Shown here one piece after another: positions 1-5,938 of a stretch of DNA of 23,817 bases. This DNA is from a virus, in IMG/VR virus record IMGVR_UViG_3300045964_000112, positions 1-23,817 of that record, one strand, 5' to 3'. The position numbers and the translations under genes were made by a program. Under the pieces are notes generated by a model. The model searched no databases. It was not told the origin of the DNA and was given only the letters and a program-made list of their open reading frames with translations. How positions within the stretch are numbered: the stretch's first letter is position 1; the number at the start of each line of letters is the position of its first letter.

Positions 1-608
1 GATCGCGCTTCCATCCGCACCGGCACAATGATGTCGGTCGCGGCGCGGCACGCGTTCTCGACGAGCGGGCCCAGTGAGGGTTGGCAATCGAGCACGATCC
101 AGTCGAAGCACGCGAGTTCGGGCGCCAGGGCGTGCTGCAGGTAGTAGCCGCGGTCGGTCGCCGACGCGAGCCACTGCGCGTGGCGCTCGAGCCGCAACGA
201 ACTCGGGACCATCACGAGCCCCGGTACCTGGGTGTCGCGCGCGACGGCCCCGACGCTGCGCGGCGAGTCGGTGAACAGGTCGGCGGTGCCGAGCTCGTGG
301 TATGTGACGTCGGCGGCGATGAGCCCGCGCGTCGCGCACCCCTGCGGGTCTAGGTCGACGAGCAGCACGCGGTGGCCCAGGTCGCGCGCCAGGCCGGCGG
401 CGAGCACGATCGCTGTCGTCGTCTTACCCACGCCGCCCTTGTGCGCGGCGATCGCCACGACCCGTGCTGACCCCTGGTCGTGCGGGCGATCGTCGCCGAC
501 AACCGGTTGCAACCGGTTTGTCGGGGCGCTCGGGCCGACGCCCAGCGCCGCGACCGCTCGCGACGCGGCCACGCCGCGGCGCATAAATGCCTCTCCCTCA
601 TCTTCCAT
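1..608 (-). CDS. parA: ParA/Soj-type partition ATPase, 3' end outside window
   Basis: The reading frame runs off the left edge; about 202 codons are visible. Walker A KGGVGKTTT is at residues 57-65, the A'-type VDLDPQG at 84-90 and a Walker-B-like stretch DWIVLDCQPSLG at about 159-170, the order expected for deviant-Walker ParA/MinD ATPases, which move or segregate DNA with a ParB-type partner. The ATG at 608 was chosen because AAGGAGG (620-614) lies 5 nt upstream; an in-frame ATG at 584 has a weaker site. A roughly 50-residue extension precedes the ATPase domain, and its DNA carries an 18-bp palindrome. The usual DCPPSLG is DCQPSLG here. It is the last visible gene of the leftward early operon; a ParB partner, if any, lies outside the window. 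Family assignment is secure; a role in plasmid-like maintenance is inference. Confidence 0.93.
   Translation of the reverse strand, partial: MEDEGEAFMRRGVAASRAVAALGVGPSAPTNRLQPVVGDDRPHDQGSARVVAIAAHKGGVGKTTTAIVLAAGLARDLGHRVLLVDLDPQGCATRGLIAADVTYHELGTADLFTDSPRSVGAVARDTQVPGLVMVPSSLRLERHAQWLASATDRGYYLQHALAPELACFDWIVLDCQPSLGPLVENACRAATDIIVPVRMEAR
501..518. repeat. 18-bp perfect palindrome in parA 5' coding region
   Basis: AACCGGTTGCAACCGGTT is its own reverse complement, and the flanking GAC/GTC extends it with one bulged base (498-522). Its half, TTGCAACCGGTTTG (507-520), recurs exactly upstream of the gene. Palindromes close to parA genes often serve as operator or centromere; that role is inferred here. 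Confidence 0.7.
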
Positions 609-631
609 GCGGTCCTCCTTTGACTGACTCC

Positions 632-650
632 GTTTGCAACCGGTTTGCAC
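632..650. promoter_or_regulatory. Candidate ParA operator or centromere half-repeat
   Basis: Positions 634-647 repeat TTGCAACCGGTTTG exactly as found at 507-520 inside parA. This copy sits about 12 nt upstream of the parA Shine-Dalgarno sequence, in the 155-bp gap between parA and the preceding gene, a natural place for autoregulation or partition-complex binding. No -10/-35 pair is convincing nearby. Confidence 0.45.
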
Positions 651-763
651 TGCGGTGTTCGCCGTGGAACGTCGGGACGGACGCGACCGCTCCTACACGC
701 AATCGCCGCCGACGGCGCGCGCCGCCGGTCAGCCTTGCCGGCCGCGTCCCCTCCCGAACCCCC

Positions 764-1000
764 TCACGACGCCGGCGGCACCCAGGTCGCCAGCGTCACG
801 TACTCGCGCCGCACATGCGGCTTGTGCCACGCCTGGCGCGCCTGCCGCGCGCGTTCGTCGTCGGCGGTCCACGGGGTCGGCCACTCGGCGATCGCCTCGC
901 CGACGGCATTCAGCGTGGCGTGGCGGCCGTCGTGGCCGCGAGGCCGCGTGCAGACCAGCGGGTCGGCGCCGTCGATCGGTTTCACGGCCCCGCAGGTCAC
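764..1000 (-). CDS. Small phage protein with Cys/His metal-site motif
   Basis: 78 residues. Cysteines at positions 3 and 17 and the VCTRPRGHDGRH stretch (about 16-27) resemble a small Cys/His metal-binding signature met in short uncharacterised phage proteins, followed by a Trp/Pro segment and a charged helix. The GTG start at 1000 overlaps the TGA of the upstream gene (GTGA) and has GAGGAG 5 nt before it. It belongs to the leftward early operon. A role cannot be assigned; zinc binding is inferred. Confidence 0.65.
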   Translation of the reverse strand: MTCGAVKPIDGADPLVCTRPRGHDGRHATLNAVGEAIAEWPTPWTADDERARQARQAWHKPHVRREYVTLATWVPPAS

Positions 1001-1395
1001 GGCCGCTCCTCGAGTACCTCGCGCACCACGCCGAGCAGGAACACGAACGACAGGCGCTTCTCGGTCGCCGCCGCCAGCACGGCGCCCGCGGTGAGGCCGC
1101 GGGCCGAGAGCTCCTCGAGCTCGATGCGGAGCCTGGCGCGCTCGGCGGCGCGCGGCGGCGCGAGCGGCTCCACGTCGCGCAGCGCCGCGAGCTCGGCCTC
1201 GATCGAGCGCACGGTCACCACCACCAGGTCGTAGGCGGCCTGCGCCTCGGCCTCGGCCACGGTCGCCGCCTCGAGGTCACCACCGAGCTCGGCGCGCAGC
1301 TTCGGCAGGTCGGTCGGGTCACGCGTGTGGCGCCGCTGCAAATGGCGCTTGAGCGTGTCGCCGATCGCCGCCAGCATGTGCGGCGACTCGGTCAC
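997..1395 (-). CDS. Helical early phage protein, unknown function
   Basis: 132 residues, almost entirely Ala/Glu/Leu/Arg-rich helix, with likely coiled-coil stretches at about 40-75 and 80-105 and a more hydrophobic C-terminal helix. No catalytic motif was recognised. The GTG at 1395 overlaps the stop of the upstream gene by 4 nt (GTGA), and its own stop overlaps the next start the same way, so translation is probably coupled. The frame stays open upstream but that part looks like an Arg-rich shadow, so the coupled GTG is preferred. Confidence 0.65.
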   Translation of the reverse strand: MTESPHMLAAIGDTLKRHLQRRHTRDPTDLPKLRAELGGDLEAATVAEAEAQAAYDLVVVTVRSIEAELAALRDVEPLAPPRAAERARLRIELEELSARGLTAGAVLAAATEKRLSFVFLLGVVREVLEERP

Positions 1396-1646
1396 GCGTA
1401 CACCAGCGGCAGCATCGGCTCCTCGCCGCGCGCGTCGGCGAGCAGCGCGCTCGTCCGATGCACCTGGTGCAGGCAGTGCTCCTCGAACACCGGGTTGAAC
1501 GCGTCGATCGCGGCGCTCCAGGCTGTGAACGCTTCGAGACTCAGATGGCCAGCCAGGAGCTCGGCGCGCACGATCAGGGCGTGCTGGTGTTCGATGCGCG
1601 GGAGCTCGGGACAGGCCTGGCACGGCGTGCGCTCGTTGAGTGTCAT
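1392..1646 (-). CDS. Small early phage protein with CxxC and HCLHQVH motifs
   Basis: 84 residues. CQAC lies near the N-terminus (9-12) and EHCLHQVH at about 56-63, which together could form a metal site between two helices; this is inference. The ATG at 1646 overlaps the TGA of the preceding gene (ATGA) and follows a G-rich ribosome site (GAGGGGG). No family recognised. The same frame is open to 2327, but the stretch between is out of frame with a better-looking gene. Confidence 0.62.
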   Translation of the reverse strand: MTLNERTPCQACPELPRIEHQHALIVRAELLAGHLSLEAFTAWSAAIDAFNPVFEEHCLHQVHRTSALLADARGEEPMLPLVYA

Positions 1647-1951
1647 GGTTCCCCCTCGCCGGCGGGCAGCAACCGATCGGCGTTCCACTCGCCGGCCTTC
1701 AGGCGCGGCACGGCGTGCTCGTAGAGCGTCTGGTTCGTCTGCGGGTTGACGATGAAGCCGAGAAACTCCTGCTCGAAGACGGCAATGCCGGCGGCGACCG
1801 ATTCGATCTTGGCGCGCACCACCAGGTAGAGCGCGCGCCAGCGTTGCCGCTCGGCCTGCGCGCCGAGCTTCTCGGTGCGCTGCGTCTTGGCCTTCGGCAG
1901 CACGAAGCGGATCTGAAGCCCCTTCCACCGGAACTCGACGCGATCGGCCAC
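1643..1951 (-). CDS. Early phage protein, possibly the 3' part of a frameshifted gene
   Basis: 102 residues beginning at a GTG. The composition looks genuine: mixed aromatic and hydrophobic residues, a long helix at about 30-65 and an ordered tail with FLGFIVNPQTNQTLYEHAV. No family recognised. The start has a poor ribosome site, and the upstream gene has no stop before entering this region. Removing one base from the G5 run at 1956-1960 would join the two into a protein of about 228 residues. The stop overlaps the next gene's ATG. It is either a separate gene or the C-terminal half of that protein. Confidence 0.62.
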   Translation of the reverse strand: MADRVEFRWKGLQIRFVLPKAKTQRTEKLGAQAERQRWRALYLVVRAKIESVAAGIAVFEQEFLGFIVNPQTNQTLYEHAVPRLKAGEWNADRLLPAGEGEP

Positions 1952-1955
1952 TGTG

Positions 1956-2327
1956 CCCCCGACGCGCGACGGCGGCGGCCGCTGCCTCGACCTCGGTGAG
2001 GGCGTCGTCGAGGTCGTGTTTGATCTGGCGCAGTAACTCGACCCGTTCGCGCGCCGGCCGCGCGTCGAAGGCCGGCGTGCCGACGAACATGGTGCAGAGG
2101 CGATCGCGCCGGCCGGCGCGCTCGTACAGTTGAATGGCGAACAACACCAGGTCGCGCCGCGCGCGGGTGTTGGGGCCGACGCCCGCGTCCGTCAGATGAT
2201 CGATGAGGGCGTTGTCGAGTCCCTCGCCCCGCATGACGAACCCGGCCAACTCCGTGTTGGCATCCCCGCGGCGCGTGCTACCATGCGCCACGCGCGCGCT
2301 CCCTTCGCGCCGCACCTTACCTGCCAT
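1956..2327 (-). CDS. Early phage protein without its own stop codon
   Basis: About 124 codons up to the G5 run, from an ATG at 2327 with GGAGGTG upstream. The sequence is helical (DNALIDHLTDAGV, RARRDLVLFAIQLYERAG, RQIKHDLDDALTEVEAAAAAV) and looks like a real folded protein. In this frame there is no stop until 1392, and beyond 1956 the translation becomes Arg/Ala-rich shadow while the neighbouring frame holds a plausible protein. The end given here is the change point, not a stop codon. Function unknown. Confidence 0.55.
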
Positions 2328-2359
2328 CGATCCACCTCCAGACCTTTACATAAGATCAG

Positions 2360-2809
2360 CTATGCGATCTCGCGCACTTTCCACAGAAACGCGCGCTGTT
2401 TCGCTGCCAAGCGTTTGACATCTTTCGCGCCACTTCTAATTGCGGTTTCGCCTTCTCCCACAATTTCATCCAACCGCTTTCGCCGCGCCCACGAGATGTT
2501 GCGCGGCCGTTCGATCGTCAGGTTGCACGGCACGCACCGGATCTCGCACCGCGCGAGTTCGCGTTCAATCGCGGCCGGATGGGCGCCGCGGCGCACGAGG
2601 CGGCAGATCGGGACGTTTGAACGCCAGCCGCGAAACTCCGGCCGATGCGTGAACCGGAGCTCGCGATCGGCCACCGTCGCCCCGCACTGCACACACAATC
2701 CAGCGGCGAGCTGCCTCTCGACGAAATCCTTCGCGCGCGCGGTACCATCAATCGCGCGCGTCGGCTGGGGCCAGAGCTCGCCGAACAACGGCACTTGCTC
2801 TGGTTCCAC
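2360..2809 (-). CDS. HNH-like zinc protein, catalytic motif degenerate
   Basis: 149 residues. The layout CVQC (39-42), FTHR (53-56) and ELARCEIRCVPCN (84-96) follows the treble-clef HNH pattern, in which two Cys pairs bind zinc and DH...N...H residues cleave DNA. Here the usual D-H is T-H, and the histidine that normally follows the last Cys (CxxCH) is Asn, so nuclease activity is doubtful. The C-terminal 50 residues are a basic helix. The GTG at 2809 follows GAGGGG at suitable distance. It could be an inactive DNA-binding derivative of a homing-type or phage HNH protein. Confidence 0.7.
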   Translation of the reverse strand: MEPEQVPLFGELWPQPTRAIDGTARAKDFVERQLAAGLCVQCGATVADRELRFTHRPEFRGWRSNVPICRLVRRGAHPAAIERELARCEIRCVPCNLTIERPRNISWARRKRLDEIVGEGETAIRSGAKDVKRLAAKQRAFLWKVREIA

Positions 2810-2886
2810 CTGGCCCCCTCTTCACAGCGGCAAGGTTCCCGACGCGCGCGCTTGCCCGACGTCCCGACGACGTAGTGCCCGACCGA

Positions 2887-3216
2887 TCAGGCCGGCGGTG
2901 CCCGTTCCACTGTCCCGTGTCGCATCGCCAGCCGGCGCGCGTGCACGAGCGCGGCCTCGACCTCCATTAGTTGTGTCCGGTGGTACGTGGCCTGGCGCTC
3001 GTAGAACGCGATGAACACCGCGATCGCTGCCTGCGGCGTCTCGCCAAAGTGTTGGGCGTACTCGGCGTGCGAGTACCGATTGACTTGGGGGTAGCGGGTG
3101 CCGCGCATTGTCGTCGCGTGGTGCTCGGTGAAACTCACGCGGTACTCGTCCACTGTTGTGCCGTCGTGTGAGACGCGCCACGCCGTGGTCCAGGTCGCGG
3201 GCGTGTAGCGGCTCAC
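2887..3216 (-). CDS. Hypothetical early phage protein
   Basis: 109 residues. The first half is probably beta-rich (TTAWRVSHDGTTVDEYRVSF); the second half is a long helix (TPQAAIAVFIAFYERQATY onward). No motif recognised. The GTG start overlaps the TGA of the initiator gene (GTGA), and a GGTGAG sequence lies just upstream, so it is probably translated by coupling to the initiator. A neighbouring frame in the same place reads as an Arg-rich shadow. Confidence 0.65.
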   Translation of the reverse strand: MSRYTPATWTTAWRVSHDGTTVDEYRVSFTEHHATTMRGTRYPQVNRYSHAEYAQHFGETPQAAIAVFIAFYERQATYHRTQLMEVEAALVHARRLAMRHGTVERAPPA

Positions 3217-4091
3217 CGCTCACCGTCCCGGCGGTCCCGGCGCAGTTCCGGATGTTTCAACAGGTACCACTCGCGGGCACAGGCGCCGGGGATGTACCGA
3301 AGGTACTCGGCGCTGCGCAGGCGAAGCTCGCGGCAGCGCGCCTTGGTCGCGTGTTCGTGATCGGCCTCGGTCTCGAGCTGGGCGCCGCCGTTGAGCGCAC
3401 ACTGCACCGCTGGGGGTTGCTCCAGCACCCACCGCGCCACGCCGGCGATCTTCCAATAGGCAACGTTGTAGCGTCGTTCACGCGCCCGCTTCGCTGCTTC
3501 CATCGGGTGGGGGGTGTCGATCCCCAGGCCCGGCAAGCGTTGACTCACAGGTCGGCGGGGAGGGTCGGCTGCGTCAGCAGCATTCTTTAAGAGATCATTA
3601 AGAGGAGATACAGAAGGAGATCTATGTGATCCCTGGATCACACCCCCTGCGATCCCTGGATCGCACCCCCTGCGATCTCCGACGGGTGTGATCCCAGGAT
3701 CACACCCGTCGCGAAATCGCGCTCGCACGGCCCGGCGCGGCGGCCACGCCGCCATGTTCTTCGCCGTGAGACTCGGATCGATCGCCTGCGCCTCGACCAG
3801 CGCGCGCGCGATCGCCCGCTCGAGGGTGATCACGAATCGGTTGCGGCGTCCGAGCCGGTGGTCCACACCGAGCCGCTGGATAGCCTCTTTCCCTTCCAGG
3901 TCCGCAATCACGACTTGGATGTAGCGGCGCGCGAGGCCGAGCTCGCGCGCGATCTTGCTGACCGACGGGTAGGCATAGCCGTACCGTCCGTCCCAGGCGT
4001 CGACGATCCGCTTCATCACGTCGCGTTGGGTCGGCGTGTCCCAGACGTTGACCATCGTGTCGAAGCGCACCTGGTGATCGTTCCGCGGCAT
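3213..4091 (-). CDS. Phage replication initiator with winged helix, gene contains origin
   Basis: 292 residues. Residues 20-95 contain a winged helix-turn-helix (YAYPSVSKIARELGLARRYI, then a wing ending RNRFVITLE), as in lambda-O-like replication proteins and RepA-N-type initiators that bind iterons. Residues 127-157 are a low-complexity linker because the DNA encodes palindromic iterons, and 160-172 correspond to an AT-rich stretch. The C-terminal 100 residues form a second, Cys/Tyr-containing helical domain that may recruit helicase machinery. The ATG at 4091 directly follows the preceding gene's TGA; a GTG at 4109 in the same frame would add six residues. No helicase or loader gene is visible nearby. 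Confidence 0.75.
   Translation of the reverse strand: MPRNDHQVRFDTMVNVWDTPTQRDVMKRIVDAWDGRYGYAYPSVSKIARELGLARRYIQVVIADLEGKEAIQRLGVDHRLGRRNRFVITLERAIARALVEAQAIDPSLTAKNMAAWPPRRAVRARFRDGCDPGITPVGDRRGCDPGIAGGVIQGSHRSPSVSPLNDLLKNAADAADPPRRPVSQRLPGLGIDTPHPMEAAKRARERRYNVAYWKIAGVARWVLEQPPAVQCALNGGAQLETEADHEHATKARCRELRLRSAEYLRYIPGACAREWYLLKHPELRRDRRDGER
3581..3711. other. Putative phage replication origin: palindromic iterons plus AT-rich stretch
   Basis: Three dyad elements lie within the initiator gene: TGTGATCCCTGGATCACA (3625-3642), TGCGATCCCTGGATCGCA (3648-3665) and a 32-bp palindrome with 15-bp arms and a CA centre (3680-3711) whose core is TGTGATCCCAGGATCACA (3687-3704). A half-site TGCGATC lies at 3671-3677. 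Immediately left, 3581-3625 is about two-thirds A/T in an otherwise GC-rich region, with repeated GAGAT. This mirrors lambda, where iterons and an unwinding element lie inside gene O. The origin function is inferred. Confidence 0.72.
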
Positions 4092-4092
4092 T

Positions 4093-4434
4093 TCACATGC
4101 GCCCGTCACGCCGGCGGCAGGCGCAGGCCTGCACAGGGTCGTGGCACTGCGGACAGAGGCCGCTCGCCTCGAGGCGTGGGAGAGTGATCGGCGCCGAGCG
4201 CCGTTGCGACCCGCGCCACGCGGTCTGTGGACGACGCGCCGGCCGCGCCCCTGGGAGTCGCGGCGCGCGTGTGTTGGGTGTCGACGGCGGTCGTGTCTGA
4301 GACGTCTGAGACTTATCGGTCGTCGGGGTTGGCGGCTGGCGCAACTCGTTTCGAAGGTCCGCGATCTCCTGCACGAGGCGCTTGGCGATCTCCTCCAGGC
4401 GAGAAAGGCGACGGTCGGCGTCGGCGCGATTCAT
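4093..4434 (-). CDS. Coiled-coil early protein with C-terminal Cys cluster
   Basis: 113 residues: a heptad-like coiled coil (about 5-33, RRLSRLEEIAKRLVQEIADL), a Pro/Thr/Arg-rich disordered linker (34-88) and a tail CPQCHDPVQACAC (94-106) that could bind zinc. The linker includes SQTSQT, encoded by two tandem GTCTGAGAC units (plus strand). The ATG at 4434 overlaps the exonuclease TGA (ATGA). Its position between exonuclease and initiator suggests a role in recombination or replication, but no family is recognised. Confidence 0.66.
   Translation of the reverse strand: MNRADADRRLSRLEEIAKRLVQEIADLRNELRQPPTPTTDKSQTSQTRPPSTPNTRAPRLPGARPARRPQTAWRGSQRRSAPITLPRLEASGLCPQCHDPVQACACRRRDGRM
4295..4312. 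repeat. Tandem GTCTGAGAC 9-mers
   Basis: Two perfect copies of GTCTGAGAC in tandem, inside the linker-coding part of the coiled-coil gene. Related 9-mers recur in an intergenic position at 10203-10229. Confidence 0.8.
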
Positions 4435-5264
4435 GCGGCCCTCCGCATCGGCGACAACCCGCCCCGCCCTTCGAGAATGCGCGCACCGGCGGCGTGAACC
4501 TCGCGCGCGAGCACGAGATCGGCCGTTTGGTAGTAGGCGGCGATCGCCGTGACCGGCGCGAGCTCGGCGCAGAAGGCGCGAATCAGCCCGTCGTACCACG
4601 CGATGTGCCGCTCGTCGCGCACGACGCGCAGGACGTGGAGCCGCTGACTCGCCGGCAGGCGATCGTCGAAGCTGACAAAGTCGCACCACGACGCGTTGGT
4701 CAACCAGAGCGCGTGCGTGATCTGCGCGCGGTAGTCACGCGGGATGCACTTGTGGCCCAGGCCGTAGGCGAGGTGGGCCAGGGTGTTGGGCGCTTTCACT
4801 TCGACGACGCCGTCGAACTCGCCGACGTGGCCGTCGAGCGAGGCACCGGCCGGCAGTGTCGGGTGCGCCACAAAGCCGGTGCTCTGCACGGTGTAGCCGG
4901 CGCGCGCCGCGTAGGCCTCGAGGGCTGGTGCCTCGAGGAGACGGCCGCGGCGCATCGCGCCGCTCTCGAAGCGTGAGCCGTGCGGACGGCCGGTGAGGGA
5001 CTCGCGTACCAGTTGCCACAGGTAGTCGCGACGCGCGGTGGACTGAAAGAGCCCCAGCCGCTTGCGCGGCAGGAGGAAGTAGGCGCCCGTCCCGGTCACC
5101 CGGCCGACACGCAGGTCCTGCCACGCCGCCGAACGTTGCGCGACGTGATGGACGATGGGCGGCGGTTGCAGGGTGAGGGGGGCTGGGCCGTCGAAGTCGA
5201 AGCGGAGCGTGCGATCGGTCAGGCTATACGCCAGGGAACTGACGACGTCGGGCAGTGGGGGCAT
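4431..5264 (-). CDS. YqaJ/lambda-type phage recombination exonuclease
   Basis: 277 residues. The order QRSAAWQDLRVGRVTGT (43-59), GRLLEAPALEAYA (107-119), ASLDG (141-145) and EVKAPN (155-160) is that of the PD-(D/E)XK fold in YqaJ-type viral recombinases, with E111, D144, E155 and K157 as likely catalytic residues and RAQITHALWLT following. The enzyme resects double-stranded ends to give 3' single strands for annealing during phage recombination. The ATG at 5264 has AGGAGG about 12 nt upstream, somewhat far. No RecT/Bet-type annealing protein is recognised among its neighbours. The family call is confident. Confidence 0.88.
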   Translation of the reverse strand: MPPLPDVVSSLAYSLTDRTLRFDFDGPAPLTLQPPPIVHHVAQRSAAWQDLRVGRVTGTGAYFLLPRKRLGLFQSTARRDYLWQLVRESLTGRPHGSRFESGAMRRGRLLEAPALEAYAARAGYTVQSTGFVAHPTLPAGASLDGHVGEFDGVVEVKAPNTLAHLAYGLGHKCIPRDYRAQITHALWLTNASWCDFVSFDDRLPASQRLHVLRVVRDERHIAWYDGLIRAFCAELAPVTAIAAYYQTADLVLAREVHAAGARILEGRGGLSPMRRAA

Positions 5265-5294
5265 GATGCGGTGGAACCTCCTGTGGTCCTAAAG

Positions 5295-5316
5295 GACGCG
5301 GGTTGCAGTCCGCGTC
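5295..5316. other. Short inverted repeat between early genes
   Basis: GACGCGG and CCGCGTC form a 7-bp stem with an 8-nt loop in the 94-bp gap between the excisionase-like gene and the exonuclease. There is no T tract on either strand, so it is not an obvious intrinsic terminator; it might be a mild attenuator or RNA-stability element. Confidence 0.35.
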
Positions 5317-5358
5317 ACGGGTCAACGAACGAACCGACGACTAGCGCCCGTCAGACGC

Positions 5359-5607
5359 CTAGCGCCGCCATCGATACCGGTCTTCGCGCGCCGCGCGTCG
5401 CCCGTCTTGCTCGATCTCTTGAAGGGACGGGATCGACGTCGAGGCAGGCACGGCGCGCAATAAGTCCTCTTCCCAGACGAGCACGCGGTTCGAACCCGGA
5501 AGACTCCGGTTCGGAATGCCGTGCCGAATGCGAAACTCACGGAACGCCTTCGCACTCGGCAACTTGAGCAGCGCTGCCGCTTCCGTCGCCGTCAACGCCG
5601 GTTTCAT
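5359..5607 (-). CDS. Small HTH protein, excisionase/AlpA-like
   Basis: 82 residues. The N-terminal 50 follow the MerR/excisionase-type winged helix: LTATEAAALLKLPSAKAFRE, a turn, then RVLVWEEDLLRAV where the wing and following helix are expected. The rest is a charged tail. Such proteins bend DNA as recombination directionality factors or act as small regulators. The ATG overlaps the stop of the Cro-like gene (ATGA), so the two are co-translated from the early promoter. Placement away from int does not exclude an Xis role. Function is inferred from fold only. Confidence 0.6.
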   Translation of the reverse strand: MKPALTATEAAALLKLPSAKAFREFRIRHGIPNRSLPGSNRVLVWEEDLLRAVPASTSIPSLQEIEQDGRRAAREDRYRWRR

Positions 5608-5843
5608 GATGCGAGTCGCGCGACAGACAACAGGTAGCGACGCGGTGAGTACCCGAGCGCTCGCGACAACTTGTCGGCGGTGCGCTCGGTTTGTGTGTCA
5701 CCCCTCAAAAAGCGGCTGACGGTCATGTCCGACACCTTTGCCGCGCGGGCCAGGTCAGTCGGGAGCCAACCCTTGAGCGCCATATCGGCCACGATGCGGA
5801 CGGTGTCGTAACGGGGCTTCGGTCGGATTCCCGGTGTTTCCAT
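5604..5843 (-). CDS. Xre-family HTH regulator, Cro-like
   Basis: 79 residues. Helix-turn-helix at about 28-48 (TDLARAAKVSDMTVSRFLRG), followed by ERTADKLSRALGYSPRRYL, typical of small Xre/Cro DNA-binding proteins. It is the first gene of the leftward early operon and is divergent from the repressor at 5939, as Cro is from CI. The ATG at 5843 has no ribosome site but lies 2 nt beyond the predicted transcription start, so the message is probably leaderless. A Cro role is inferred from position. Confidence 0.8.
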   Translation of the reverse strand: METPGIRPKPRYDTVRIVADMALKGWLPTDLARAAKVSDMTVSRFLRGDTQTERTADKLSRALGYSPRRYLLSVARLAS

Positions 5844-5901
5844 ATGCAGACAAAATAGATCGCGCGTTGCTACTCGTCAACAACATTTTTTACCGGTGTT
5901 T
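5831..5901. promoter_or_regulatory. Candidate repressor operators: two CCGGTGTTT copies flanking the promoter
   Basis: CCGGTGTTT occurs at 5831-5839 (first codons of the Cro-like gene) and 5893-5901, on either side of the early promoter. Such bracketing fits binding by one of the two Xre proteins. The second copy is part of AACA...TGTT symmetry (5882-5900). Function is inferred. Confidence 0.4.
5852..5880 (-). promoter_or_regulatory. Strong sigma70-type early leftward promoter
   Basis: On the minus strand TTGACG (5880-5875) and TATTTT (5857-5852) are separated by exactly 17 bp. Transcription should start near 5845, giving a 2-nt leader before the ATG at 5843. It would drive the whole leftward early operon. 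Confidence 0.72.
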
Positions 5902-5938
5902 ATCAAAAGCAACGACACGCGATTACGCTGGTGATGCA

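Noticed and set aside
1392-2327. Single 311-residue protein on the minus strand
   Set aside because: The middle third is Arg-rich shadow while another frame there encodes a better protein; the two ends are treated as separate genes.
2822-3223. Minus-strand 133-residue frame overlapping the 109-residue gene
   Set aside because: Arg/Pro-rich composition; the chosen frame has stop-start coupling to the initiator gene.
3625-3711. CRISPR-like array
   Set aside because: The repeats are palindromic, closely packed and without uniform spacers; they fit origin iterons.
5270-5330. Possible tRNA-like element between excisionase-like gene and exonuclease
   Set aside because: GTTGCAGT resembles a T loop at first sight, but no acceptor, D arm or anticodon stem can be formed.
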